A DNA stretch of 64,000 nucleotides. Source: Arthrobacter sp. NicSoilC5. GTDB lineage: Bacteria > Actinomycetota > Actinomycetes > Actinomycetales > Micrococcaceae. A program made the position numbers and the translations under genes. The DNA is taken from assembly GCF_019977395.1 (NCBI RefSeq), contig NZ_AP024660.1, positions 1,736,001-1,800,000 of the forward strand. The letters are read 5' to 3'. Of this stretch, positions 16,348 through 24,954 are shown in pieces (position 1 is the first letter of the stretch; the number at the start of each line of letters is the position of its first letter). Under the pieces are notes generated by a model. It worked only from the letters and a program-made list of their open reading frames with translations, searched no databases and had not been told where the DNA came from.

Positions 16348-17905
16348 CCATGGTGCGCAGGTCCAGCTGACGGAGCACCCGGTCCGCCACCTCGGGGTCC
16401 ATGTCCGGCTCGTTCCGCGCCGCCACCACTTCCTGCCGCGCCGCGTCCAGCGCGATGGTCTGGACGGCGATGGCCAGTTCGCGTCCCCGCTGGCGCTTTT
16501 CGGCCAGCGGTTCGTTCCGCAGGCTGCCGTCCGTCAGTTCCGCGTGCAGGCGGCGCATCCGGTCCTTGACCAGCGTTACCTTTTCCGGCGGCAGGTCCGT
16601 CATCAGGTCGTGCTGCTTCAAGGCGGCGACGGCCGCGGCCTGGGCGCGTGCGGCGAGCAGCCGGACAGCGTCGCGTTCCGCCGTTCCATCCTCGGAGGCC
16701 TTGAGGACACGCATCAGCCACGGCAGGGTCAGGCCCGGGAGGACCAGCGTGGCCAGCAGCACCGCGCAGGCAATGACCAGCAGATAGTCCCGCCCCGGGA
16801 ACGGCGTGCCGTCCGCCAGGGTCAGAGGAAGCGCCAAGGCCAATGCCAGGGTGGCCAGGCCGCGCATGCCGCACCAGGTCAGGATGAGGACTTCCTTCAG
16901 GGACGTGGGCTGCAGGACGTTCTTCCGTTTCCGGGCACCCAGTGCCAGGACGGCCAGCCACAGGAACCGGACAGCGAAAACCAGGACGCAGACCACCGCG
17001 GCCACTCCGATCATGCCGAAGATCTCCGCCCCCTCATCGCGGATGACATGCCTGATTTCCAGCCCCACCAGGCCGAATGCCAGCCCGGTAACCAGCAACT
17101 CCACCACATCCCAGAAGGCGTTCCGGGTGACACGCTCCGCCGCGTCCTGCGGGCGGGCATGGCGCTGCATTTCAAGGGCCGTGACCACCACGGCGATAAC
17201 GCCGGAGGCGTGCACCTCCTCGGCGAGGATGTAGGCGGCGAAAGGCACCACCAGGGTCACCGCGCTCCTGGCCACCATGGACGTGACCAGCCGGGTGACC
17301 AGCGCGATCAGCCAGCCCATGGCAATGCCCACCAGCACGGCGAGCGCCGCGCCCATCAGGAACTGCAGGACGACGTCGGGCCCCACCTTGGTGCCGCCCA
17401 CGGCTGCTGCCACGGCTGCCTGGAAGATGACGATGGCCGCGGCGTCGTTGAACAACCCCTCGCTCTGGAGGACGGTGATGAGGCGGCGCGGCATGTGCAC
17501 CCGGCCTGCAACGGATTCCACCGCCACAGGGTCCGGCGGCGCCACCATGGCACCAAGGGCGATGGCCGCGGGGACCCCGATGCCGGGAATCATCAGCCAC
17601 GCCGCTCCGGCCACCACCGCCGTGCTGATCACCACCAGGGCCACGGCCAGCATGATCAGCGTCCGCCACCGGACACGGAACACCGCCCACGAACTCCGCT
17701 GGGCGGTGGCGAACAGGAGCGGCGGAAGGAAGATGGGCAGGATCAGGTCCGGTTCAATCTCCAGGTCCGGGAAGCCGGGAATGAACGTCAGCGCCGCCGC
17801 CAGGAGGAGCATCAGGACCGGGTATGGCAGCCGGAGCCTGTCCCCCAGGCCCACGGCCACCACCGTGGCCAGCAGCAGTCCAATGATGAGTGCGAGCTGG
17901 TCCAT
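16334..17905 (-). CDS. Na+/H+ antiporter, CPA1 family
   Basis: A 523-residue monovalent cation/proton exchanger with about 12 membrane helices over residues 1-400. The ion-site motifs are GAMVAPPDPVAVESV and EGLFNDAAAIVIF (the Asn-Asp pair). The C-terminal ~120 residues are charged and helical (AVAALKQHDLMTD...KDRMRRLHAEL) and likely form a cytoplasmic regulatory tail. It would expel Na+ or K+ and support pH homeostasis. It is followed on the same strand, upstream, by an NAD(P)H-binding protein only 18 bases away, so both may be co-transcribed. Confidence 0.92.
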   Translation of the reverse strand: MDQLALIIGLLLATVVAVGLGDRLRLPYPVLMLLLAAALTFIPGFPDLEIEPDLILPIFLPPLLFATAQRSSWAVFRVRWRTLIMLAVALVVISTAVVAGAAWLMIPGIGVPAAIALGAMVAPPDPVAVESVAGRVHMPRRLITVLQSEGLFNDAAAIVIFQAAVAAAVGGTKVGPDVVLQFLMGAALAVLVGIAMGWLIALVTRLVTSMVARSAVTLVVPFAAYILAEEVHASGVIAVVVTALEMQRHARPQDAAERVTRNAFWDVVELLVTGLAFGLVGLEIRHVIRDEGAEIFGMIGVAAVVCVLVFAVRFLWLAVLALGARKRKNVLQPTSLKEVLILTWCGMRGLATLALALALPLTLADGTPFPGRDYLLVIACAVLLATLVLPGLTLPWLMRVLKASEDGTAERDAVRLLAARAQAAAVAALKQHDLMTDLPPEKVTLVKDRMRRLHAELTDGSLRNEPLAEKRQRGRELAIAVQTIALDAARQEVVAARNEPDMDPEVADRVLRQLDLRTMVMPE

Positions 17906-17923
17906 AAGCCTCTTCGCCGCCGG

Positions 17924-18580
17924 CTATGCGCGGGGTTCCAGGGCTGCCGCCACGGGAAGGGTGCCGTCGCGGAATTCGATGGTCCGGCCGGCAGTCTGGG
18001 GAAGGTCCAGCACGGCCGCTGCCACGATGGCCGTATTGGCACGGGAGGTGTCCCGGTCCCCTTCCGGTGAGGGGTCGACGTCGATCAGACCGGTTCCGGG
18101 CTTGTCCGTCAGCGCGCCGGGCCCAAGGATGGTCCACGCCAGGCCGGTGCCGCGCAGGTACTCGTCCGCTGCAGCCTTGGCTTCCGCGTAGGCAAAGAAG
18201 CTGTTGTCCTCCGGCACCCCGTGATCCTTGCCGGCACCGAAGTAGGAGACCATGATGTACCGGTCCACGCCGGCCTGGGCCGCGGCATCCATGGAGCGGA
18301 TGGCGGCGTCCCGGTCCACCGCGTAGGTGCGTTCGGGATTGCCGCCGCCGGCCCCGGCCGACCAGACCACGGCGTCATGCCCGGCAAGGGCATCGGCGAG
18401 GGCGCCCGTCGTCGAATTTTCCACGTCCAGGACCAACGGCGTGGCCCCGGTGCCGGCGACGTCGTCTGTGTGCTCGGGATTCCGGATGAACGAGGTGACG
18501 GAATGGCCTTCGCCGGTGAGAAGGGCGGACAGGAGGAGGGCCACTTTGCCGTGGCCGCCGATGATGGCGATGCGTGTCAT
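17924..18580 (-). CDS. NAD(P)H-binding atypical SDR
   Basis: A 218-residue Rossmann protein with the dinucleotide loop IIGGHGKVALLL and the later block DRYIMVSYFGAGKD, typical of YwnB/NmrA-like atypical short-chain dehydrogenases. The usual YxxxK is present only as YAEAKAAADEYL. The start at 18580 is fixed by the first beta strand (MTRIAIIGG); upstream in-frame extension is not homologous. It precedes the antiporter by 18 bases. Role unknown; it may be a redox sensor or a reductase. Confidence 0.85.
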   Translation of the reverse strand: MTRIAIIGGHGKVALLLSALLTGEGHSVTSFIRNPEHTDDVAGTGATPLVLDVENSTTGALADALAGHDAVVWSAGAGGGNPERTYAVDRDAAIRSMDAAAQAGVDRYIMVSYFGAGKDHGVPEDNSFFAYAEAKAAADEYLRGTGLAWTILGPGALTDKPGTGLIDVDPSPEGDRDTSRANTAIVAAAVLDLPQTAGRTIEFRDGTLPVAAALEPRA

Positions 18581-18781
18581 GCACCCATTCTGCCTGCACG
18601 GCGCCTTCACGCAGAGCCATTTGGCGTTGAACAGGGCCTTTATGCACTGTTGGGAATTTCCGCCTTTTCCTGTTTCGACTACTTCCCCAGGCAAGTGCGC
18701 TGTCTGGATAGCTGAAGCGTTCGTTCTGGTTGATGTGTTCACCCTCTTCGCGGTGCAGCCACGGGCCGGGACGGCAGCGGT

Positions 18782-19336
18782 TCAGCGGGCACGGTAATGC
18801 AGGTACACCACCCCGTTGCCGAACCGGTGGTCCTCCAGTAACTCCAGCCGTGCCTGCAGCCCGTCCGGCAGGAAGCGCAGGCCGCCGCCGACGGCCACCG
18901 GATTAATGAACAGCCGGCATTCGTCCACCAGCCCGGCTTTGAGGGCGTGTGCCGCGAGGGTGGGGCCGCCGATGCTGATGTCCCGGCCGCTGTCCTTCTT
19001 CAGGTCCCGCACGGTTTCCGGGAGGAACTGCCGCTCGAGGCGGGTCTTCGAAGTACTGGGCGTGTCCAGTGTGGTCGAGTAAACCACCTTGTCCGCCGCC
19101 TGCCAGATGCGGGCGTAGTCCTGGATGACCGGCGGCTCATCCCGGGTGTCCATGGTTTCCCAGACCGACATCACCTCATACATCCGCCGCCCCAGGAGGT
19201 ACGTGCCGACGTCCCGTTCCATGTCATTGATGAAGGCGTGGACTTCCTCATCCGGAGCGGACCAGTTGAAGTTGCCGTCCCTGTCTGCCGTGTAGCCGTC
19301 GATGGACAAGATTGCGGAGTAGATCAGCTGCGCCAT
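18782..19336 (-). CDS. dihydrofolate reductase family (RibD C-terminal-like) protein
   Basis: A 184-residue single-domain protein of the DHFR / RibD C-terminal superfamily, starting MAQLIYSAILSIDGYTAD. LLGRRMYEVM and DISIGGPTLAAHALKAGLVDE are family blocks for NADPH binding. It is not the folate-pathway FolA, which has a different N-terminus, and is probably one of the YyaP/YwjB-like reductases of unknown substrate. The start at 19336 is taken from the first beta strand. Confidence 0.87.
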   Translation of the reverse strand: MAQLIYSAILSIDGYTADRDGNFNWSAPDEEVHAFINDMERDVGTYLLGRRMYEVMSVWETMDTRDEPPVIQDYARIWQAADKVVYSTTLDTPSTSKTRLERQFLPETVRDLKKDSGRDISIGGPTLAAHALKAGLVDECRLFINPVAVGGGLRFLPDGLQARLELLEDHRFGNGVVYLHYRAR

Positions 19337-19413
19337 GGGCCCATTCTGCCGGGCCAACCCTTCGCGGAACAGGCCTGCCGCGAGGTTTGCGGCCGGCAGG
19401 CGCCCTGGCCGGG

Positions 19414-20073
19414 TCAGAGCAGGTTCGCTGCCAGGGTCCTGGCGATGAACGTGCCGTAGCGGTCGGCGGACCATCCCCGCTTGATCACCAAGGTCTCGTA
19501 AAGTTCGGCGGCGGTGGAGGTGAACATGACGTCGGCAGCTTCGGCCGTGGTAAGTCCGGGCTTGAGGAGCCCCCTGCCCACCAGCTGCCGCGCATTGTGC
19601 AGCATCCGGCGGTAACGGGCCTCGTCCACATCCCGCAGCAGTGCGGCCATGGAAGCGTCCCCGCTGGCCGCCGCGTCCCTGATGAGGAGGTAGACCGGGG
19701 CGCCGATGGGACTGATCTCCGTGGTGAACCGGCCGAACCGCTCCATCAGCCGTGCCGGATCCGTTTCCGTCGCCTGGGCCAGATCAGACCTCTGCTCCGC
19801 CGGCGGACCGCCCGCACCGAGGAGGCTTTCCTCGTAGATGGCGCGGACCAGCCCCGCCTTGCTGCCGAAGTTCTTGTAGACCGACTCGGCGGATACGCCG
19901 GCAGCGCGCGCAATCTCCGCAATGGTGGTCGCACCAAATCCTTGCGCAAGGAACAGTTCCCGGGCGTGCGCACGGACGCTGTGCAGCGACTCCGCGGCCA
20001 GCTGCCGGCGCCGCCGGGCGTCATAACTCCGCTTGGCGGGGCGTTTGCCGGAGGCATTGACTGGGCTCTGCAT
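19414..20073 (-). CDS. TetR family transcriptional regulator
   Basis: A 219-residue repressor. The N-terminal domain has ARELFLAQGFGATTIAEIARAAGVSAESVYKNFGSKAGL, the typical TetR helix-turn-helix, and the rest is an all-helical ligand-binding domain. ATG at 20073 has GGAG 10-12 bases upstream. A TTG at 20094 would put the start codon inside the palindromic operator and is less likely. It probably represses itself and the divergent SnoaL/NmrA-like pair. Confidence 0.9.
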   Translation of the reverse strand: MQSPVNASGKRPAKRSYDARRRRQLAAESLHSVRAHARELFLAQGFGATTIAEIARAAGVSAESVYKNFGSKAGLVRAIYEESLLGAGGPPAEQRSDLAQATETDPARLMERFGRFTTEISPIGAPVYLLIRDAAASGDASMAALLRDVDEARYRRMLHNARQLVGRGLLKPGLTTAEAADVMFTSTAAELYETLVIKRGWSADRYGTFIARTLAANLL

Positions 20074-20091
20074 GCGGTCATAAACTCCAAT

Positions 20092-20111
20092 CAATACAGT
20101 TCACTGTATTG
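20092..20111 (+). promoter_or_regulatory. TetR operator palindrome
   Basis: CAATACAGT, a two-base spacer and the exact complement ACTGTATTG form a perfect 9-2-9 palindrome between the divergent tetR and SnoaL genes, 19 bases before the TetR ATG. Size and position fit a TetR dimer site controlling both directions. Confidence 0.75.
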
Positions 20112-20165
20112 AAATTAATCTAACAGGTCACAGCCTCGCCCCGCGAGGCACCAAGGAGCATTTCC

Positions 20166-20618
20166 ATGGACACGCCAAACGGCGTGGACCGCCTCCCCGA
20201 CGGCCCTGTTCGCCGAATGTTTTCCGCGACACAGCGGCGCGACCTCGATGCCATGGTGGCCGAGTTCGCCGACGACTACGTCAACATCACCCCCAACCAC
20301 CCCGCCCGCAGCTTCACCGGAAGCTCACAGGTGCGGAAGAACTGGTCCGCACTGTTCGCGGGGATCCCGGACATGACCGTCACAGTGCTGGACTCGTCAA
20401 CCGGTACCGGCGGAAACGTATGGGTCGAATGGGGGTCACATGGCAGCCGCCTGGACGGCACCGCCGTCGAGCAGGCAGGCGTCGCCATCTTCAGCCTCCG
20501 CAACGACCGGATAGCGGCCGTGAGGTTCTACCTGGAGCCTGTCGAAAGGGACACGGCGGACGTGAATGCCGCCGTCCAGGCCGTCACCGGAGCAGGAACG
20601 GAAGGAGCAAGGCCATGA
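20166..20618 (+). CDS. SnoaL-like / NTF2-fold protein
   Basis: A 150-residue protein with the cone-shaped NTF2-like fold (FSATQRRDLDAMVAEFADDYVNITP at the start, then IAAVRFYLEP). Proteins of this group are small cyclases, isomerases or ligand-binding proteins. The stop overlaps the ATG of the following NmrA-like gene (ATGA at 20615-20618), so they are co-translated under the adjacent TetR operator. Substrate unknown. Confidence 0.82.
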   Translation: MDTPNGVDRLPDGPVRRMFSATQRRDLDAMVAEFADDYVNITPNHPARSFTGSSQVRKNWSALFAGIPDMTVTVLDSSTGTGGNVWVEWGSHGSRLDGTAVEQAGVAIFSLRNDRIAAVRFYLEPVERDTADVNAAVQAVTGAGTEGARP

Positions 20619-21514
20619 TCCTCCTGGTCGGAGCCACGGGTGACCTGGGCGGCCGGGTGGCACGGCTGCTGCGTGAATCAGGGCAGGATGTCCGCTGCCT
20701 GGTCCGGCGCACCACCGACGATTCGCCACTCCGGGCGATCGGCGCGGAAGTTGCGCGCGGAGACCTCACCGAGCCTGCCACGCTGCCGCCCGCGTGCGAG
20801 GGCGTCCAAACCGTGGTTGCCACGGCGACGGCGATAAGCCGCCGGCTCGCGGGGACCAGTTCCGCCACCATTCGGGACGTCGACGAGGTGGGCATGGGCC
20901 ACCTCATCGACGCTGCGGAGGCCGCCGGCGTGCAGCGCTTTGTCTACCTGTCCTTCCCCATCGGCAGCGCCAGCCTCCGGACCCCACTGGAACAGGCCAA
21001 GCTCGCCATTGAACGGCGGCTGGCGGGCTCCCCCATGCGGGCCGTGGTGGTCCGCTCCGACGGCTTGCAGGAAGTCCAGCTCAGCCGCGCCGCCCGGTTC
21101 GACCTCGCGGCGGGAAAGGCAGCCGTCATCGGCAAGGGCGACAACCGCCGCCGGCTGGTGTCCACCGGGGATATTGCCGCCCTCCTCGCCGCCGTGGCGC
21201 TGGAGCCCGATCCGCCGTTACAGATTGACGTGGGCGGACCTGAGCCGCTGAGCAAGAAAGAGATTATTGCACTGGCAGGGGAACTGGCCCACCACCCGAT
21301 GAAGGTGCAGCGCATGCCACGCCCCGTGGCGCGGGTGGCCACGCTCATGCTGCGGCGCAGGAACGACGCCATGGCTTCCGCACTGGGCGCCGGGTTGTCC
21401 TCGGACATCGAGGTGGCCACCTGGGATGACACGCCCCTCCGCCGGCGCGGGATCGACCCGAAGTCCGTCAGCGACTTCCTCAAGGAGCAGGCGCAGGCGT
21501 TGTCCGGCCGCTGA
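20615..21514 (+). CDS. NmrA-like NAD(P)H-binding protein
   Basis: A 299-residue atypical short-chain dehydrogenase with the dinucleotide motif LVGATGDLGGRVARLL at the N-terminus and RFVYLSFPIGSAS at the active-site strand. It lacks the classical YxxxK; members of this group act as quinone reductases, redox sensors or reductases. It is translationally coupled to the SnoaL-like gene and probably induced with it when the TetR ligand appears. The ATG at 20615 is preceded by GGAAGGAG. Confidence 0.88.
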   Translation: MILLVGATGDLGGRVARLLRESGQDVRCLVRRTTDDSPLRAIGAEVARGDLTEPATLPPACEGVQTVVATATAISRRLAGTSSATIRDVDEVGMGHLIDAAEAAGVQRFVYLSFPIGSASLRTPLEQAKLAIERRLAGSPMRAVVVRSDGLQEVQLSRAARFDLAAGKAAVIGKGDNRRRLVSTGDIAALLAAVALEPDPPLQIDVGGPEPLSKKEIIALAGELAHHPMKVQRMPRPVARVATLMLRRRNDAMASALGAGLSSDIEVATWDDTPLRRRGIDPKSVSDFLKEQAQALSGR

Positions 21515-21522
21515 CGGCGCGC

Positions 21523-22311
21523 TCAGGGCCCGCGCGACACCAGGGATTGCTGGCCCAGGGTCCACAGATTGGAGACCGTCCAGTAGACCAGGACGCCGAT
21601 GGGGAAAAAGATCCCGCCCACGCCGAAGATCAAGGGCAGGACATACAGGAGGATCCGCTGCTGGCGCATCAGCGGGCTGTCAAGGTCCTGCCCGGCCATG
21701 GTCCGTGCCGCCACCAGCTTCTGGGTGAGGAACTGGCAGGCAATCATCACCAGGATCATGGCGACGGCGAGCACCGCAACGGCGGTGGGGTCACCGCCGC
21801 CGTGCAGCAGCGAGGCGGACAGCGGAGCTCCAAGAATGCTGGAGGAATCGAACTGGACCACCTGGTCCCTGCCCAGCGCGCCAATGCCCTGGTCCTGCCG
21901 CGCGGCACTGGTGATCCCGGACAGCACCTGGAAGAGGGCCAGGAAGAATGGCGCCTGGATCAGCAGCGGCAGGCATGCCGAGAACGGGTTGGTGCCATGC
22001 TTCCTGTACAGGGCCATCTGTTCCTGGGCCAGGGCCTGCCGCGAGGCCTGGTCCGTCCGGCCCTTGTACTTGTCCTGGAGCTCCTTCAGGTCCGGTTGCA
22101 GGAGCCGCATCCGGCGCTGGGCCCGGACCTGGGCCAGGAATACCGGAACCAGCGCGGCGCGGATCACCAGCACCAGCCCGACGATGGACAGCGTCCAGGT
22201 CCACCCGTCCCCCGGCGGCATTCCCGCCGCGCCGAGGCCGTCGTGGAAAGCCACCATGATGACGGACACCAGCCACCGGAACGGCTCCATCACCGCCGCC
22301 AGAAAGTCCAC
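21523..22311 (-). CDS. yidC: YidC/Oxa1 family membrane insertase paralogue
   Basis: A membrane insertase of about 262 residues with the Oxa1 core: a first helix FRWLVSVIMVAFHDGL, the positively charged cytoplasmic hairpin RAQRRMRLLQPDLKELQDKYKGR, then NPFSACLPLLIQAPFFLALFQVL and two further helices. It is short and lacks a basic C-terminal tail, and it is not next to rpmH/rnpA, so it is probably a second paralogue and not the main oriC-linked YidC. The start is uncertain: an ATG at 22380 would lie inside the tRNA-Met terminator, so GTG at 22311 or ATG at 22290 is preferred. Confidence 0.85.
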   Translation of the reverse strand: MDFLAAVMEPFRWLVSVIMVAFHDGLGAAGMPPGDGWTWTLSIVGLVLVIRAALVPVFLAQVRAQRRMRLLQPDLKELQDKYKGRTDQASRQALAQEQMALYRKHGTNPFSACLPLLIQAPFFLALFQVLSGITSAARQDQGIGALGRDQVVQFDSSSILGAPLSASLLHGGGDPTAVAVLAVAMILVMIACQFLTQKLVAARTMAGQDLDSPLMRQQRILLYVLPLIFGVGGIFFPIGVLVYWTVSNLWTLGQQSLVSRGP

Positions 22312-22364
22312 CGATTCCCCCGTCCGCAGTTGCTGCCAAGCTACTGCGGATCCCGGGTACAGGA

Positions 22365-22396
22365 AAGCCCCCGGGATCATTCGATCCAGGGGGCTT
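22365..22396 (-). terminator. intrinsic terminator of tRNA-Met
   Basis: A strong hairpin (AAGCCCCC-g-GGATC, loop ATTC, complement) read on the minus strand directly after the tRNA-Met 3' end and followed by TTTCC. Confidence 0.8.
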
Positions 22397-22402
22397 AGCC
22401 TG

Positions 22403-22476
22403 TAGCGGTGGGGAGGCTCGATCTCCCGACCTCACGATTATGAGTCGTGCGCTCTAACCAACTGAGCTACACCGCC
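22403..22476 (-). tRNA. tRNA-Met (CAT, elongator type)
   Basis: A 74-base cloverleaf on the minus strand. The acceptor GGCGGTG pairs with CACCGCT, the D arm is GCTC...GAGC, and the anticodon stem CACGA/TCGTG holds the loop CTCATAA (anticodon CAT). CCA is not encoded. The G1-U72 pair and overall sequence match elongator tRNA-Met of actinobacteria and not initiator tRNA; a tRNA-Ile2 reading of CAT is less likely. Confidence 0.93.
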
Positions 22477-22479
22477 ACG

Positions 22480-22533
22480 AATGAGAAAAACCTGCGTCAA
22501 GCCGGTCAAACCGCCTTGACGCAGGCCCTCATT
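22480..22533 (-). terminator. intrinsic terminator between tRNA-Thr and tRNA-Met
   Basis: A 16-base stem with one mismatch (22491-22506 with 22510-22525) and loop CAA is followed on the minus strand by TTTTT, then extended by the outer pair CTCATT/AATGAG. This is a textbook intrinsic terminator for tRNA-Thr, yet tRNA-Met begins only about 10 bases later. Confidence 0.85.
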
Positions 22534-22536
22534 CAG

Positions 22537-22608
22537 AGCCCCCCACCGGAATCGATCCGGTGACCTCGTTCTTACCAAGAACGCGCTCTACCACTGAGCT
22601 AGGGGGGC
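22537..22608 (-). tRNA. tRNA-Thr (GGT)
   Basis: A 72-base cloverleaf on the minus strand. The acceptor GCCCCCC pairs with GGGGGGC, the anticodon stem CGTTC/GAACG holds the loop TTGGTAA (anticodon GGT, reading ACC and ACT), and the T arm ACCGG/CCGGT closes a seven-base loop. The 3' CCA is not encoded. Confidence 0.93.
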
Positions 22609-22619
22609 AACGAGTAAAT

Positions 22620-22648
22620 ACTCTACCGGAAGATTTACGCACCAACAA
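22620..22648 (-). promoter_or_regulatory. predicted tRNA-Thr promoter
   Basis: On the minus strand a -35 TTGTTG (22648-22643), a 17-base spacer and a -10 TAGAGT (22625-22620) end 11 bases before the tRNA-Thr 5' end, good spacing for a sigma-70-type promoter. Confidence 0.6.
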
Positions 22649-22847
22649 ATCGGCGTCCGGCCCCTCCCTGGACGGGGGATTGCACCTGTTGCCGGCACCG
22701 CGCACCCCGCATATTCCGCGGAATTCCGGGGCTAAAGGGGCATGGACAGCGGAGCGGCCGACGCCGGGAAGGGCCTTCCAGAGGCCCGTTGAGTACATTC
22801 CGCGGCGGGAATGTGTCCAGCCCCACATTCGGCTTCGACTTAAATGC
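22649..22847. other. intergenic region, no gene seen
   Basis: About 200 bases between the tRNA-Thr promoter and the helicase terminator. Only short frames occur. A 7-base inverted repeat ACATTCC...GGAATGT (22795-22814) is the one visible structure; no function is assigned. Confidence 0.5.
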
Positions 22848-22877
22848 CGATGGGCCGGCTCGAAAGCCGGCCCATCG
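22848..22877 (-). terminator. terminator of the DEAD-box helicase
   Basis: A perfect 13-base stem (CGATGGGCCGGCT and complement) with loop CGAA, about 30 bases after the helicase stop on the minus strand. It is followed by GCATTT, a weak T-run. Confidence 0.7.
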
Positions 22878-22908
22878 CCATCGTCAATCCCTCAACGCGC
22901 GGAAGTGT

Positions 22909-24954
22909 TTACCATTTGCCCTTGCGGTTGAACTCGCGGTGGCCGCTGTCGCCGCCGCTGCGGGGCTTGCGGGAGCCGTCGCCGTGGCCGGCGAAGCGGG
23001 AATCACCGCGGTCGCTGAAGGACCGCTCTGAACGCTCGCTGTACGAACGGCCGCCGCGGTCAGCGGAGGTCCGCTCGCCGTCGTTCTTGCGGAATTCCTT
23101 CTTGAACCCGCCGTTGCCCTTGAAGTTGCCGCCGCGGTTGCCCTGGTAGGCGCCACGGTCGCCGGAGGGCTTGCGGCCGTTGTCCAGTTCGAGGTGGATC
23201 AGCTCGCCGCCGATCCGGGTGCGGGACAGGGCGCGCAGCTGCTCGGGGCTCAAGTCCGCGGGCAGCTCCACAAGGGAGTGGTCCGAACGGATGTCGATGC
23301 CGCCGATCTGCGCGGAGGAGATGCCGCCCTCGTTGGCGATGGCGCCCACAATCGAGCCGGGCATGACCCGCTGGCGGCGGCCCACCGCGATGCGGTAGGT
23401 GGCGTTGCCCTCGGTCAGTGCACGGGTCGGCCCGCGCGAACCGAACCCGTCCTTGGAGCGTTCGCGCTTCTGGAACTCGGGTGCGGCGGGCAGTTCCTTG
23501 ACCAGCAGCGGCTGCCCGCCCTGGGCCATGACGGCCAGTGCCGCAGCGATTTCTGCTGCCGGCACCTTGTGCTCCTCCTCGTAGGAGGCGATCAGGTCGC
23601 GGAACATCGAGACGTCCTCGGATTCGAGGGTCTCGGTGATGCGCTCGGCGAACTTGCCAAGGCGCAGCGTGTTCACGGTCTCGGCGGTCGGCAGGTGCAT
23701 CTGCTCCACCGGCTGGCGGGTGGCCTTTTCGATGGCGCGCAGCAGGTACTTCTCCCGCGGCGTCATGAACAGGATCGCGTCACCGTTGCGGCCCGCGCGG
23801 CCGGTACGGCCGATCCGGTGCACGTAGGACTCGGTGTCGTGCGGGATGTCGTAGTTGACCACGTGGCTGATGCGCTCCACGTCCAGGCCGCGGGCAGCAA
23901 CGTCGGTGGCCACCAGGATGTCGATGCGGCCTTCCTTCAGCGCGTCAACAGTGCGTTCACGCTGCTGCTGCGGGATGTCGCCGTTGATGGCGGCAGCCTG
24001 GAAGCCGCGGGACTTCAGCTTGTCAGCCAGGTCCTCGGTGGCCATCTTGGTGCGCACGAAGGCGATGACGCCGTCGAACTCCTCCACCTCAAGGATGCGG
24101 GTCAGCGCGTCCAGCTTGTGCGGGCCCATGACCTGCAGGTAGCGCTGGCGGATGTTGGTGCCCGTGGAAGTCTTGGTCTTGACCGAGATCTCGGCGGGGT
24201 CGTTCAGGTACTGCTTGGACATCCGGCGGATCTGGCTGGGCATGGTGGCCGAGAACAGGGCAACCTGGCGGTCCTCGGGGGTCTGCTGGAAGATCTGCTC
24301 CACGTCTTCGGCGAAGCCCATGCGCAGCATCTCGTCGGCCTCGTCCAGCACCAGGTACTGCAGTTCGGACAGGTCCAGGGAACCCTTGGAGATGTGGTCG
24401 ATCACGCGGCCGGGGGTACCCACGACCACCTGGGCGCCGCGGCGCAGGCCGGCCAGCTGGGGACCGTAGGCGGAGCCGCCGTAGACGGGCAGCACGGTGA
24501 AGTCATCGATGTGCTTGGCGTAGGAGGTGAAGGCCTCGGCAACCTGGAGGGCCAGCTCGCGGGTGGGGGCCAGGACCAGGGCCTGGGTCTTGCGGGAAGG
24601 GCCGTTGAGGTCGTGGAGCTCTGCCAGGCGGGACAGTGCCGGCACTGCGAATGCTGCAGTCTTGCCGGTACCGGTCTGCGCCAGGCCCACCACGTCGCGG
24701 CCTTCAAGCAGCAGCGGGATGGTGGCTGCCTGGATGGGGGACGGCTTTTCGTACCCGACATCCTGCAGGGCGGCCAGGACGCGGCCATCGATGCCGAGGT
24801 CGGCGAACTTGACGGTGTTTTCGTCAGCGTCGGCGGCGGGGACGGGGGCGTCCGTTGCGGGAGCCTCGGCGGCGGGAGCGGTTACGGGAGCCTCAGCGGC
24901 AGCCACGGGGGCGTCCTCGACAACAGCGGTGGTTTCGTTCTGATTTTCGGGCAT
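22909..24954 (-). CDS. deaD: DEAD/DEAH-box ATP-dependent RNA helicase (CsdA/DeaD type)
   Basis: An RNA helicase of 681 residues for ribosome assembly, RNA decay and cold growth. An acidic Ala/Pro-rich N-terminus is followed by the helicase core: SPIQAATIP (Q motif), AQTGTGKTA (I), PTRELA, DEAD (II), SAT (III) and HRIGRTGRAGR (VI). A DbpA-type RNA-binding domain follows (YRIAVGRRQRVMPGSIVGAI). The Arg/Gly/Ser-rich tail is of the CsdA kind. ATG at 24954 has GAGGAA about 10 bases upstream, which decides it over ATG 24975. A long untranslated leader probably lies upstream. Confidence 0.94.
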   Translation of the reverse strand: MPENQNETTAVVEDAPVAAAEAPVTAPAAEAPATDAPVPAADADENTVKFADLGIDGRVLAALQDVGYEKPSPIQAATIPLLLEGRDVVGLAQTGTGKTAAFAVPALSRLAELHDLNGPSRKTQALVLAPTRELALQVAEAFTSYAKHIDDFTVLPVYGGSAYGPQLAGLRRGAQVVVGTPGRVIDHISKGSLDLSELQYLVLDEADEMLRMGFAEDVEQIFQQTPEDRQVALFSATMPSQIRRMSKQYLNDPAEISVKTKTSTGTNIRQRYLQVMGPHKLDALTRILEVEEFDGVIAFVRTKMATEDLADKLKSRGFQAAAINGDIPQQQRERTVDALKEGRIDILVATDVAARGLDVERISHVVNYDIPHDTESYVHRIGRTGRAGRNGDAILFMTPREKYLLRAIEKATRQPVEQMHLPTAETVNTLRLGKFAERITETLESEDVSMFRDLIASYEEEHKVPAAEIAAALAVMAQGGQPLLVKELPAAPEFQKRERSKDGFGSRGPTRALTEGNATYRIAVGRRQRVMPGSIVGAIANEGGISSAQIGGIDIRSDHSLVELPADLSPEQLRALSRTRIGGELIHLELDNGRKPSGDRGAYQGNRGGNFKGNGGFKKEFRKNDGERTSADRGGRSYSERSERSFSDRGDSRFAGHGDGSRKPRSGGDSGHREFNRKGKW

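Noticed and set aside
22312-22380. N-terminal extension of the YidC-like protein to ATG 22380
   Set aside because: That codon lies inside the tRNA-Met terminator hairpin; a start at 22311 or 22290 fits the family better.
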